From: Priestia aryabhattai B8W22
Lineage (GTDB): Bacteria; Bacillota; Bacilli; Bacillales; Bacillaceae_H
DNA length: 64,000 nucleotides
Direction: 5' to 3'
NCBI RefSeq assembly: GCF_000956595.1
Contig: NZ_JYOO01000004.1
Location: forward strand, 1 to 64,000
In this document: positions 46,636 through 56,229 of the stretch, in pieces
How positions within the stretch are numbered: position 1 is the first letter of the stretch
Layout: each line of letters starts with the position of its first letter
Notes under the pieces: generated by a model
Seen by the model: the letters and a program-made list of their open reading frames with translations, nothing else
Databases searched by the model: none
Told to the model about the DNA's origin: nothing
Translations under genes and position numbers: made by a program

Positions 46636-46658
46636 ACATCATTGTTTCGGTTCTTTTT
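46623..46658 (+). terminator. Terminator of the cyclase gene
   Basis: Stem AAAAAGAACC/GGTTCTTTTT after the GGDEF stop. Confidence 0.8.
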
Positions 46659-46779
46659 GCTTTTGACTAATATTCTTTCATTTATCAAGTAAAAGTGCTA
46701 AAAGACTTGATTTTGTTTATGGATTTGCAAACAGCTCATCCTATAAACTAGATGTAGATCAAAAAAAGGAGAGATAGAG

Positions 46780-47541
46780 ATGAAGATTACACATATTCGA
46801 AATGCTACTTTACTTGTTGAATACGGGGGAAAAACGTTTTTAATTGATCCTATGTTAGCGGAAAAAGGAACGTACCCCCCTTTCCCGAATTCGATCAGAC
46901 AAGATCAAAACAACCCTTTAGTGAGCCTGCCGTTATCCGTTGAAGAGATTATTGATGGTATTGATGCCGTCATTCTCACTCACCTCCATTTAGACCATTT
47001 TGACGATGCCGCTAAACAGGCGTTGCCAAACGATATCAAAATGTTCGTTCAAAATGAAGAAGATGCCGCAGTAGTAAAAGAAGCTGGTTTTAAAAACGTA
47101 GAAATACTTACGCAAAACACGGTTTTTAAAGACATTCAATTAATCAAAACAAAAGGCGAGCACGGAAGAGGAGAAATTTTAAAACGTACTGGTTTAGTAT
47201 GCGGCGTTGTGTTTAAACACAAGAGCGAAAAAACGCTTTATGTAGCTGGCGACACGGTATGGTATTCCGCTGTTGAAGAAGAAATCACCACCCATCAACC
47301 GGATGTCATTGTCGTAAACGGCGGCGATAATCAGTTTTTAGAAGGCGGTTCTCTTGTGATGGGGAAAGAAGATATTTACGAAGTACACAAAGCAGCCCCT
47401 CAGGCTACGATTCTTTCTGTTCATATGGAAGCTGTAAACCACTGGACGCTATCAAGAGAAGAATTAAAAAGCTTTATCAACGAAAAAGACATGGCGTCTC
47501 ACGTCTTAGTTCCAGATGATGGCGAGGTTTATACTTTTTAA
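46780..47541 (+). CDS. UlaG-like metallo-beta-lactamase-fold hydrolase
   Basis: The 253-residue protein has 'HIRNATLLVEYGGKTFLIDPML' and metal ligands in 'LTHLHLDHFDD', 'GEHGRGEI', 'GDTVWYS' and 'HMEAVNHW'. It is related to L-ascorbate-6-phosphate lactonases and other MBL hydrolases of small molecules. Substrate unknown. AAAGGAGAG precedes the ATG. Confidence 0.83.
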   Translation: MKITHIRNATLLVEYGGKTFLIDPMLAEKGTYPPFPNSIRQDQNNPLVSLPLSVEEIIDGIDAVILTHLHLDHFDDAAKQALPNDIKMFVQNEEDAAVVKEAGFKNVEILTQNTVFKDIQLIKTKGEHGRGEILKRTGLVCGVVFKHKSEKTLYVAGDTVWYSAVEEEITTHQPDVIVVNGGDNQFLEGGSLVMGKEDIYEVHKAAPQATILSVHMEAVNHWTLSREELKSFINEKDMASHVLVPDDGEVYTF

Positions 47542-47577
47542 GAGAGAAGCTGAGCTAAAAGTATTCTAGTTGAATGT

Positions 47578-47634
47578 AAATCCGAACGAGGAATCGAGAT
47601 TCTTGATGGTGAATCAACTTCGTTCGGATTTTTT
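47578..47634 (+). terminator. Terminator after the MBL gene
   Basis: Stem AAATCCGAACGA/CGTTCGGATTT with an inner GAATC hairpin and a T-run. Confidence 0.83.
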
Positions 47635-47678
47635 CATCGGCATGGTGAACGTAGGTTTCATGTATACGGGTACTTCTA

Positions 47679-47763
47679 GCGGTTGATTGGAGGGCAAGGC
47701 GAAGACTCCTGCGGGCTCAGCGGCCGCCCGCGGAAAGCGAAGCCTTGCATGGAAGTCAACCGC
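47679..47763. repeat. GC-rich palindromic repeat element
   Basis: An 85-base island of about 65% GC in AT-rich DNA. Its ends (GCGGTTGATT and AAGTCAACCGC) are imperfect inverted repeats and its inside holds paired GCAAGGC/GCCTTGC and GCGGGC/GCCCGC, so it can fold into a cruciform. Segments such as GGCGAAGACTCCTGCGGG recur in many Bacillus genomes as a dispersed element. It should not be annotated as a gene. Confidence 0.7.
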
Positions 47764-47864
47764 GGTGTTATAAGCGATCTACGAGCTATTTATCCCACTG
47801 ATTCATCTTTAGGTTCGATTGATGTAGTTATGGCTCACTTTCTCTTTTATAGCTCTTTAACTTA

Positions 47865-48854
47865 TCAAGTAGTAGTCGTAGTAGCAACCGCTGAAGTGCT
47901 TGCAATAACCGCTAGCATAGCTGCTTGCTGAGCTTGAATAATGGTTTCAATCGTTGTATAGATGCCCGTTTCGACCAGTCTAGAATCCTTCAGCTTTTCA
48001 CTGATAACCAAATTAACCGCCAGCATAACATTGATGTCTTTCTGCCATTTAAAAAGTTTGTCTGCGTTTAGCTGTTTCACTACTTCATGGATGATTTCAA
48101 TTTCAGTTTCTGGTTTTTCAAACAGTGCTAATAAGCCAATGACCGGGTAATGCATCGCTTTCACTTTGATACCTGCCGATTCACAGGCTTCTTTTACAGA
48201 TACGCATCTTTCAATAAGGGTATCCGCATGTAGGTTTTTATCGATTGCGAGAATATGACTTAAAAATTGAAGGTCATTTCCTTTTTTAAATCCATGCTGC
48301 GCCAATGTCGTATAGAAGTGTTCAATTTCATGCATGAGATCATCAGTGAACTCACTTGTTTCAGCTAACAAAACGGCAAGAGGTGCATCACCGCTTGAAG
48401 TAAGGAAAAGATGCTTCTTTTTCATGCCTTGATAAATTTCTACCGACCTTCGAACCATTTCTTTATGACTTCCACTTGACTCATTCGACAGCATAGCCGA
48501 AGCCGCAATATACGTAAATGCGCCTCTCGCAAACCCGCCTTGTATCAATTGGTCGTATACATCCAGAAACTCATGAAACGTTTCTTTTGGATTCTCATAG
48601 CGAGTGTCTAGCATGGCTGCGATCGTAAACCGCTGTGATGATTTTAACGTAGAGAACATCCCTACTTGATTTTTAATATGGTCACTTAACTCGATATAGG
48701 GCTGAAGCTCGAGCGATTTACCTTTCACTGCGTACATAGAAGCAATAGCCATCAACTGTTTGGGATCTGCCACTTTCCATTTTAGTTCATTTTTTAAGCT
48801 TATATAAAAATCTCTATACTGATTTACTTTTTGTTGAATCGTTTCCGGTAGCAT
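47865..48854 (-). CDS. DUF4003 family protein
   Basis: The 329-residue soluble helical protein (ATG 48854) matches DUF4003: 'FTIAAMLDTRYENPKETFHEFLDVYDQLIQGGFARGAFTYIAASAML' and 'DAPLAVLLAETSEFTDDLMHEIEHFYTTLAQHGF'. The C-terminus is a low-complexity Ala/Thr tail. Its role is unknown. A promoter region and no neighbours in operon are seen. Confidence 0.82.
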   Translation of the reverse strand: MLPETIQQKVNQYRDFYISLKNELKWKVADPKQLMAIASMYAVKGKSLELQPYIELSDHIKNQVGMFSTLKSSQRFTIAAMLDTRYENPKETFHEFLDVYDQLIQGGFARGAFTYIAASAMLSNESSGSHKEMVRRSVEIYQGMKKKHLFLTSSGDAPLAVLLAETSEFTDDLMHEIEHFYTTLAQHGFKKGNDLQFLSHILAIDKNLHADTLIERCVSVKEACESAGIKVKAMHYPVIGLLALFEKPETEIEIIHEVVKQLNADKLFKWQKDINVMLAVNLVISEKLKDSRLVETGIYTTIETIIQAQQAAMLAVIASTSAVATTTTT

Positions 48855-48946
48855 ATCAACACGTCCTTTATTCGTCGTTAGCTTATATACGTAGCACTTC
48901 AGTAAAAGTTTCAATATTTGGTAAATATCCTATGCATTTATTACAT

Positions 48947-48984
48947 ACCAAAAAGACCCCGGAATATTCCGAGGTCTTTTTGGT
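48947..48984 (-). terminator. Terminator of the glucose dehydrogenase gene
   Basis: Stem ACCAAAAAGACC/GGTCTTTTTGGT directly downstream of the minus-strand glucose dehydrogenase gene. Confidence 0.87.
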
Positions 48985-48997
48985 TCAGTTCTATCTA

Positions 48998-50102
<1,105 letters not shown>

Positions 50103-50159
50103 TTGCAATTCTCAAATCAATGTATTATATTGTTGATGTATCAATTATTGATATGTCAA
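50103..50159 (+). promoter_or_regulatory. Nitroreductase promoter with a large palindrome
   Basis: TTGCAA (50103-50108) and TATATT (50126-50131) are 17 bases apart. A 27-base inverted repeat at 50133-50159, with the perfect inner part TATCAAT-T-ATTGATA, covers the start of transcription. A repressor there would block a stress-inducible gene. Confidence 0.65.
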
Positions 50160-50227
50160 ACAATTGCCCGCAATCAAAAATATGGAAATGATAATAAATA
50201 AGTTTAACGCCTAAAAAGAAAGGAATA

Positions 50228-50860
50228 ATGACTATGACTACAAAAGACTTTAACGAAATTGCTTTAAAACGCCGTTCAATTAAAAAATATGATCCTTCAG
50301 TAAAAATCAGCCGTGAGGAAATGGAGGAAATTCTTACAGAAGCCATGCGCGCTCCTTCTTCTGTTAATATGCAGCCGTGGCGCTTTGTTGTCATTGAAAC
50401 ACCAGAAGGGAAAGAAAAATTAGCTAAACTTGCGAAATTCAACAGTGAACAAGTTCATACATCTTCAGCTGTTATTGCCGTGTTTGGTGACATGAACAAC
50501 GTTGAATATGCAGATGAAATTTTCGGTAAAGCCGTTGAGCTTGGCTATATGCCTCAGGATATTAAAGAACAGCAGCTCAATTTCTTTAAGCCGATTTATG
50601 AAAACATGCCAAAAGCTGATATGAAAGACATCGTTTTAATAGATTCAGGTCTTGTATCTATGCAGCTCATGCTTGTTGCTCGCGCTCACGGATATGATAC
50701 AAATCCAATCGGCGGATACGAAAAACACTTAATCGCAGAAGAATTCGGTTTAGATAAAGAACGTTATCTTCCAATTATGCTTATCTCAATCGGGAAAGCA
50801 GCAAGCGAAGGCCATGCTTCTTACCGTTTACCGGTCAATACAGTTACAACTTGGAAATAA
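50228..50860 (+). CDS. Nitroreductase family protein
   Basis: The 210-residue flavoprotein has 'ALKRRSIKKYDPSVKISREEMEEILTEAMRAPSSVNMQPWRFVVIE' and 'LVSMQLMLVARAHGYDTNPIGGY', as in FMN nitroreductases (YodC/YdgI types). It probably reduces quinones, nitro compounds or similar electrophiles. The operator palindrome upstream suggests induction by such compounds. It lies 63 bases before an aldehyde dehydrogenase gene, so the two may be cotranscribed. Confidence 0.88.
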   Translation: MTMTTKDFNEIALKRRSIKKYDPSVKISREEMEEILTEAMRAPSSVNMQPWRFVVIETPEGKEKLAKLAKFNSEQVHTSSAVIAVFGDMNNVEYADEIFGKAVELGYMPQDIKEQQLNFFKPIYENMPKADMKDIVLIDSGLVSMQLMLVARAHGYDTNPIGGYEKHLIAEEFGLDKERYLPIMLISIGKAASEGHASYRLPVNTVTTWK

Positions 50861-50923
50861 GCAGCAGCTATTTCTGTTCATTGAATAAAGAGTTAACAAT
50901 GTGAAGTAAAAGGAGATTTTCTG

Positions 50924-52228
50924 ATGAATAACTATCAAGAACTTACAAAAAAACAGCTTTCATTCTTTCATAGCGGTAAAACAAAAGACGTTGCGTTCCG
51001 TATCGAAACGCTAAAGAAATTGAGAGAACTTGTTTTGGGTCATGAAGAAGACATTTTAAAAGCAGTAAAAGCTGACCTTAACAAACCAGAAATGGAAGCA
51101 AAACGTGCAGAAATTGGCCTCGTGCTAAGTGAAATCGACTTTGCACTTGAGAATCTTGCAGAATGGGCAGCGCCAAAAGAAGTAGAAACACCATCTACTC
51201 ATGCCGGAGCAAAAAGCTACATTTATCAAGATCCATACGGTTTAGCTCTAGTGATTGCACCTTGGAACTATCCGTTCCAACTTGCTGTATCACCAGTAGT
51301 AGGCGCGATTGCTGCAGGTAACTGCGTGGTGTTAAAGCCTTCTGAATTAACACCTCATACGTCAAGCCTTCTTGCTAAGATGTTTAATGAAAACTTCCCT
51401 GAAGAATACTTGACGGTAGTCGAAGGTGAAGTGGAAACAAGCACGGCTTTACTAAAAGAAAACTTTGATTACATCTTCTTTACAGGAAGTACAATGGTCG
51501 GCAAAATTGTGGCAGAAGCTGCAGCTAAACATTTAACGCCTGTTACGCTAGAACTAGGCGGAAAAAGTCCTACAATCGTACACGAAGATGCAAATATTGA
51601 AGAAGCCGCAAAACGCATTGCACGCGGTAAATTTGCAAATGCTGGTCAAACTTGCGTAGCACCAGACTACATTCTTGTTCAGCGAAATGTAAAAGACGAG
51701 CTGCTATCTAACCTAAAAGAAGTCGTAACAAACACGTACGGCGAAGATGTTTCACAAAACCTAGACTTCCCTCACGTAGTGAGCGAAAAGCATTTTGATC
51801 GCCTTAGCAGCTTCTTAACAAACGGAAAGATCGTTTTTGGAGGCAAAACAGATCGTTCTCGTCTGTTTATTGAGCCAACTGTTCTTGACAACATCTCATG
51901 GGAAGACAATGTGATGCAAGATGAAATCTTTGGACCAATTCTTCCAGTCATCGTATACGATGAAATCTCAGAAGTAATTGAAGCAATCGTAAAACGTCCA
52001 AAACCATTAGCACTTTATCTTTTTTCTGAAGATGAAGCCGTTCAAGATCACATTTTAAACAGCGTGTCATTTGGCGGCGGTTCTATTAACGATACAATTA
52101 ATCACATGACTTCTCACTACCTTCCATTTGGCGGCGTTGGTGACAGCGGAATGGGTGCGTATCATGGAAAAGCAAGCTTTGATACATTTTCACATGCTAA
52201 AAGCATCTTAAAACGTTCAAATAAATAA
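50924..52228 (+). CDS. Aldehyde dehydrogenase
   Basis: The 434-residue ALDH of the YwdH/fatty-aldehyde type has 'PWNYPFQLAVSPVVGAIAAGNCVVLKPSE', 'FTGSTMVGKIVAEAAAKHL', catalytic Glu in 'LELGGKSP' (near residue 209) and Cys in 'NAGQTCVAPDY' (near residue 243). It oxidises aldehydes with NAD(P). AAAAGGAG precedes the ATG. It forms a probable detoxification pair with the nitroreductase. Confidence 0.9.
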   Translation: MNNYQELTKKQLSFFHSGKTKDVAFRIETLKKLRELVLGHEEDILKAVKADLNKPEMEAKRAEIGLVLSEIDFALENLAEWAAPKEVETPSTHAGAKSYIYQDPYGLALVIAPWNYPFQLAVSPVVGAIAAGNCVVLKPSELTPHTSSLLAKMFNENFPEEYLTVVEGEVETSTALLKENFDYIFFTGSTMVGKIVAEAAAKHLTPVTLELGGKSPTIVHEDANIEEAAKRIARGKFANAGQTCVAPDYILVQRNVKDELLSNLKEVVTNTYGEDVSQNLDFPHVVSEKHFDRLSSFLTNGKIVFGGKTDRSRLFIEPTVLDNISWEDNVMQDEIFGPILPVIVYDEISEVIEAIVKRPKPLALYLFSEDEAVQDHILNSVSFGGGSINDTINHMTSHYLPFGGVGDSGMGAYHGKASFDTFSHAKSILKRSNK

Positions 52229-52230
52229 AG

Positions 52231-52267
52231 AAAAAGCCGAAGTCAGCGTCTGACTTCGGCTTTTTTT
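52231..52267. terminator. Bidirectional terminator
   Basis: Stem AAAAAGCCGAAGTCAG/CTGACTTCGGCTTTTT between converging genes. Confidence 0.88.
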
Positions 52268-53636
52268 ATTCTTTCATTTGTTTGGCGATTTGTTCATACT
52301 GCTCTTCTTTTTTTGTTGAAACCGCTAAATCGCAAAGAATATGTAAAAAATATTTTTTATCTTGAACAAATAAATACTCTTCTTCAAAGCCTTTAGAAAT
52401 GTATACCGCAAACTCCCAGATGTCGTCATAATAAGCTGGCCCAATGGCTTCAGCGAGATTTCCAAGCGTTTTGAGCAGCTCCATCGTGATGATAATATTC
52501 CGTCTCGCATAGTGCCGGATATTAGCGAATCCATCATATAAAAAGTCCTCAAATTTTTTATCAGGAATCACCATTCTTATCACGCCGCTGTCATCCACTA
52601 AATAAGAAGAAAATTGACTGGCTTCACAAATTTCCCGAAGAATATCGCTAATTTGATGAATGGAGTTAACCGCCGTTTTGAAATCATCATTCCCTAGTGA
52701 TTTAACTGCCATCTCTACAAACTTCGTAATAATATACGTAGTATCTTGAATATCAGTCTGAGAGTTCCCTACATGAATATATTGGTGAAAGACGGTGCAA
52801 TCTATTTCATCTTGCTCTGTCGAATCTCTGTGCCAATAATAAAACAATACGGTTCCGCTTAGCACATAATCTCCTACTTCACGCTCCATTTTTATAACTA
52901 AATTATGCTCTTTGGCACAGTGAATCAATCGGCTGTAGTTCAGCGTTTGAATATAGCCGGATGTTTGAATACATACCGGCTTTTTCTCTCCTTCTGGAAA
53001 AGAAAATTGTTCGCTATGACTAGACTGCGTTCGATGAATCTCCAGTTCCTCTCGAATCGTTGTCTTAATCGCTTTTATGGACGCTGTTTTCATTGATTGA
53101 GTCATATGATTTACTTGCAGCCACCTAACAGAATGATTAATAAAGTAGACAAACGTGCCCGCACTAAAAACAGACAGGGCTGTCGTCACAAACGGAATCG
53201 CAAAATATCCGTTTACTTGAGAGCTGTTTAAAAATAAAAACACAAAAAGTGTATACAAAAAACTCCCTATGAAAATACCCAGAATACGCTGAGTAGACTT
53301 AGAAGAAGCAAAGTTTTTTAACACGCGAGGAGAAAACTGAGCTGCAAATGATGTAAACACCACAAGCATTAAATTAAACGTAAAGGTCGTAATCGATAGA
53401 ATTCCGGGCATAATCGTGCTCACTAACGTATTCGTTAAATCCATGTTGATTGAAAAAAATGAAGGAACCTTCTCTCCTACTTTGCAATAATAGTCAAGAA
53501 ACAGCGTTAGTGCAGCTAAAAGAACCGAAAAGAAAGCATAAATTAAGGGACTAAACCATATTTGACTAGTTAACTCATCTTTAAACGCACGAGGAGAGAG
53601 CTGTTTTCTTGCAGCTATCCATCTAAATGTATTCAT
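52266..53636 (-). CDS. DUF2254 membrane protein
   Basis: The 456-residue protein has four to five N-terminal helices (about residues 28-170) and a large soluble C-terminal domain. 'STIMPGILSITTFTFNLMLVVFTSFAAQFSPRVLKNFASSKSTQRILGIFIG' is the DUF2254 core. Function is unknown; family members are predicted channels or transport-linked proteins. Confidence 0.83.
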   Translation of the reverse strand: MNTFRWIAARKQLSPRAFKDELTSQIWFSPLIYAFFSVLLAALTLFLDYYCKVGEKVPSFFSINMDLTNTLVSTIMPGILSITTFTFNLMLVVFTSFAAQFSPRVLKNFASSKSTQRILGIFIGSFLYTLFVFLFLNSSQVNGYFAIPFVTTALSVFSAGTFVYFINHSVRWLQVNHMTQSMKTASIKAIKTTIREELEIHRTQSSHSEQFSFPEGEKKPVCIQTSGYIQTLNYSRLIHCAKEHNLVIKMEREVGDYVLSGTVLFYYWHRDSTEQDEIDCTVFHQYIHVGNSQTDIQDTTYIITKFVEMAVKSLGNDDFKTAVNSIHQISDILREICEASQFSSYLVDDSGVIRMVIPDKKFEDFLYDGFANIRHYARRNIIITMELLKTLGNLAEAIGPAYYDDIWEFAVYISKGFEEEYLFVQDKKYFLHILCDLAVSTKKEEQYEQIAKQMKE

Positions 53637-53757
53637 ATAAAACCTTCCTTTTTATTTGTAAATCTCTAACTTTTTTCTTAGTTCCCTAATTTTTTTTGAT
53701 TATGCTTATACAATGGAAAAAAATCTTTTTTTTAAGATATAGGCATACAAACAAAAA

Positions 53758-53804
53758 ATCCGAACGCGTTGGATTCTCAATCAAGAATCCATCTCGTTCA
53801 GATC
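53758..53804 (-). terminator. Terminator of the LemA-TPM operon
   Basis: Hairpin with inner arms GGATTCT/AGAATCC and outer GAACG pairing. It resembles the stem at 47578-47634. Confidence 0.65.
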
Positions 53805-53854
53805 TTCTTTCAACTAACCTAATTTTATCTCAGCCTCTTTTAAATCTTATCTTT

Positions 53855-54628
53855 TTACCAGCCCCGGCTCGCCCCGCCGCCTCCGGAGCTGCCGCCTCCC
53901 CCTCCGCGAGGACCGCTTCCACTGCCACCTCCGCCTCCTTTTCCTCCAAACATGACAAGGAAGTTTAGCAAAAATTGAGTGATGGCTCCTTTAAAAAAGA
54001 CAAAGTCAAGGATAAGCAAGCCCACAATAACAGCTGCAATCAGCAGCGTTTGAAGCGTTGTTAAATGAACACCGCTATCAGAAGGCGGAGATGCTTTTGG
54101 CACTTTTTGTTCAAAATCTTTTCCTAAATCATACTCTTTCACGACTTGGTTATAAACAGCTTTATATGTAGTTTCTAGCGCCGTATCGTATTTGCCATTT
54201 TTTAAGTTAGGAATGGCATAAGAGTCGATAATTTCTCCAGATTTGATATCAGTGATGGCGCCTTCTAGCCCGTATCCTACTTCAATCCGAATTTTCCAAT
54301 CCTTTTTAGCAAGCAAAATCAGAACGCCATTGTTCAGCTTTTTATCACCGAGTTTGTACTTTCGAAAAGCTTCATTTGCATACTCTTCTACATCCGAATC
54401 GCCTAATGAATTCACCGTAAGAATCGCTACTTGAGCTTTCGTTTCATCATCTAACTTTCTACTCATTTGATTGATATCCGCTTTTTCCTGGTCATTTAAC
54501 AGATGAGCAAAATCTTGAACGTAAATATCGCCTACCGGATTTGGAATATCAGGTGCAGCAAAAGCAACGCTTACCGTATTACATAAAAGAGACAATAATA
54601 AAGCAAACGAAGCAAGGAATTTCATCAT
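53855..54628 (-). CDS. TPM-domain protein, YgcG type
   Basis: The 257-residue protein has a signal peptide (residues 1-25), the TPM domain outside the cell (about 30-150, 'VGDIYVQDFAHLLNDQEKADINQMSRKLDDETKAQVAILTV'), one membrane helix near residue 190 and a Gly/Ser-rich C-terminus ending GGGGASRGW. It is coupled to the LemA gene by a four-base overlap (ATGA). LemA-TPM pairs are widespread; they are linked to membrane or envelope stress but not biochemically defined. Confidence 0.87.
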   Translation of the reverse strand: MMKFLASFALLLSLLCNTVSVAFAAPDIPNPVGDIYVQDFAHLLNDQEKADINQMSRKLDDETKAQVAILTVNSLGDSDVEEYANEAFRKYKLGDKKLNNGVLILLAKKDWKIRIEVGYGLEGAITDIKSGEIIDSYAIPNLKNGKYDTALETTYKAVYNQVVKEYDLGKDFEQKVPKASPPSDSGVHLTTLQTLLIAAVIVGLLILDFVFFKGAITQFLLNFLVMFGGKGGGGGSGSGPRGGGGGSSGGGGASRGW

Positions 54629-55194
54629 TTATCGCTCCCAAAATCAACTTTCGGCGCTTCTTTTTCTTCATTTGTTACTTCAAAATACGATTTTTCATCA
54701 AACCCAAACGTGCGTGCGAACATGTTTTTAGGAAATCCCTTAACGGATTTATTATATTTTGCAACTTCATCATTATAGTCTTTACGCGCTACAGCAAGTC
54801 GATTTTCCGTTCCTTCTAAGCTGTCCATTAGGCTTCTGAAGTTTTCGTTCGCTTTTAAATCCGGATACTTTTCAACCACTACAAGCAGGCGGTTCAACGC
54901 GCCGCTTAATTGCTGATCAGCATCAGCTTTATCTTCAGGCGTTTTCGCTCCCGCTAGCTGCGCTCTTGCCTGAGTGACTGAATCAATGGCTTCCTGTTCA
55001 TGCTTAGCGTAGCCTTTTACCGTTTCCACTAAGTTAGGAATTAAATCAGATCGTCTTTTTAGTTGGTTATCCACTTGGGAAAATTTATTATCTACATCTT
55101 CCTCTGCGCTAACGAGGCCATTGTAAGAGCTTACTCCGTAAATTACAATGAGCACTAATACAACAATCGCAGCGATCAAACCTTTGTTTTTCAA
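54625..55194 (-). CDS. LemA family protein
   Basis: The 189-residue protein (TTG 55194, after AGAGGTAG) has an N-terminal helix and a long helical bundle ('YNGLVSAEEDVDNKFSQVDNQLKRRSDLIPNLVETVKGYAKHEQEAIDSVTQARAQLAGA'). It is anchored in the membrane with its helices outside or inside, as typical for LemA. The start at ATG further upstream (55218) is an alternative. The TPM gene follows with four bases of overlap. Confidence 0.88.
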   Translation of the reverse strand: MKNKGLIAAIVVLVLIVIYGVSSYNGLVSAEEDVDNKFSQVDNQLKRRSDLIPNLVETVKGYAKHEQEAIDSVTQARAQLAGAKTPEDKADADQQLSGALNRLLVVVEKYPDLKANENFRSLMDSLEGTENRLAVARKDYNDEVAKYNKSVKGFPKNMFARTFGFDEKSYFEVTNEEKEAPKVDFGSDK

Positions 55195-55440
55195 TGTACT
55201 ACCTCTTTTCTTCATCAAAATTATGTATCTATTTACTAGTACGAATCATACCCTAAAAAGATTCATTTTTTGCCAATTTTATTTATGATGACCATATTTT
55301 TTAACAATCACTCTCTCTACAAGATGAAATACTTTTATACTACTCTCATCGCAAACTCCTCATTTCTCAAACATGTTTCTCTATCTAGTCTTTCTATAAT
55401 CTAGTACATGTAATCTCTGTCCATTTTGTCTTATTTCATA
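55195..55440. other. Gene-free stretch
   Basis: AT-rich sequence holding the LemA promoter region. No coding frame seen. Confidence 0.4.
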
Positions 55441-55445
55441 CATAT

Positions 55446-55476
55446 AAAAAAGGAATGACTAAGAACCATTCCTTTT
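55446..55476 (-). terminator. Terminator of the deacetylase gene
   Basis: Stem AAAAAGGAATG/CATTCCTTTTT after the polysaccharide deacetylase stop. Confidence 0.83.
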
Positions 55477-55481
55477 TCGGC

Positions 55482-56102
55482 TTAAGACCAACCTTCAATC
55501 TTGTATGCCACTCGGTGAAATTCAGGAACCGTTACGAATTGATAGTCGTTCTTTATTAAATACTTAATAAGTTTCGGCAATGAAGTAACAATTTGGTCCC
55601 GCGCTCCGCTGCCGTATCGATCTCCGTCGTGCATGACAATAAGATTCTTTTCTTGTAGATTTTTAATCGTATGTTTGCATATGGCCAATGGATCTTCTTC
55701 ACGCCAATCCTGACTATCTACATTCCATAGAACAGACGTCATTCCCAATTCCTTAATAGCAGCAAGACTTGTATCATTTATTGAACTGTAAGGTGGACGA
55801 AATAGCTTTGGAGAATAACCTATTATTTTCTCTATTTGCATATTTGTAGAAGTAATTTCTTTCCATAATTCACGCTTAGAAAGCGTTGTGATATCAGGAT
55901 GACTCCACGTATGATTTCCAATTACGTGCTTGTCTCTATGAATACGTCGGATCAGCTTTGGAAATTTTTCCGCTTCCGAACCTACGACAAAAAATGTCGC
56001 ACGTACATGATATCTTTTTAGAATTTTTAAAATAGCAGCTGTGTAAGCTGAGGGTCCATCATCAAACGTCAAGGCAACATACTTTGGTGAATTTTGATTC
56101 AT
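55482..56102 (-). CDS. Polysaccharide deacetylase (NodB domain)
   Basis: The 206-residue enzyme (ATG 56102, after GGGGAG) has the NodB motifs: 'ALTFDDGPSAYT' with the catalytic base and metal Asp, 'GNHTWSHPDITTL' with metal His residues, 'RPPYSSIN', and 'DSQDWREEDP'. No signal peptide or membrane helix is visible, so it would act inside the cell or need another export route. It lies downstream of the glycosyltransferase. Confidence 0.88.
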   Translation of the reverse strand: MNQNSPKYVALTFDDGPSAYTAAILKILKRYHVRATFFVVGSEAEKFPKLIRRIHRDKHVIGNHTWSHPDITTLSKRELWKEITSTNMQIEKIIGYSPKLFRPPYSSINDTSLAAIKELGMTSVLWNVDSQDWREEDPLAICKHTIKNLQEKNLIVMHDGDRYGSGARDQIVTSLPKLIKYLIKNDYQFVTVPEFHRVAYKIEGWS

Positions 56103-56139
56103 GTTTTCTCCCCTTATATAAAATAGATATAGAAATAAA

Positions 56140-56169
56140 CCCCTCAATTTTTTTGCCTAAGTTGAGGGG
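56140..56169 (-). terminator. Terminator after the glycosyltransferase gene
   Basis: Stem CCCCTCAA/TTGAGGGG with a moderate minus-strand T-rich tail. Confidence 0.65.
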
Positions 56170-56229
56170 TTTTTGCAGCGGAACGATTTTCACGAGACGA
56201 TACTATATTTTCTTTGAAAGTGTTAATTA

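Noticed and set aside
47683-47931. Plus-strand 82-codon frame
   Set aside because: It arises from the GC-rich repeat element at 47679-47763, which often yields false small proteins in Bacillaceae.
50125-50442. Minus-strand 105-codon frame
   Set aside because: Overlaps the nitroreductase gene and its operator on the opposite strand, with no supporting features.
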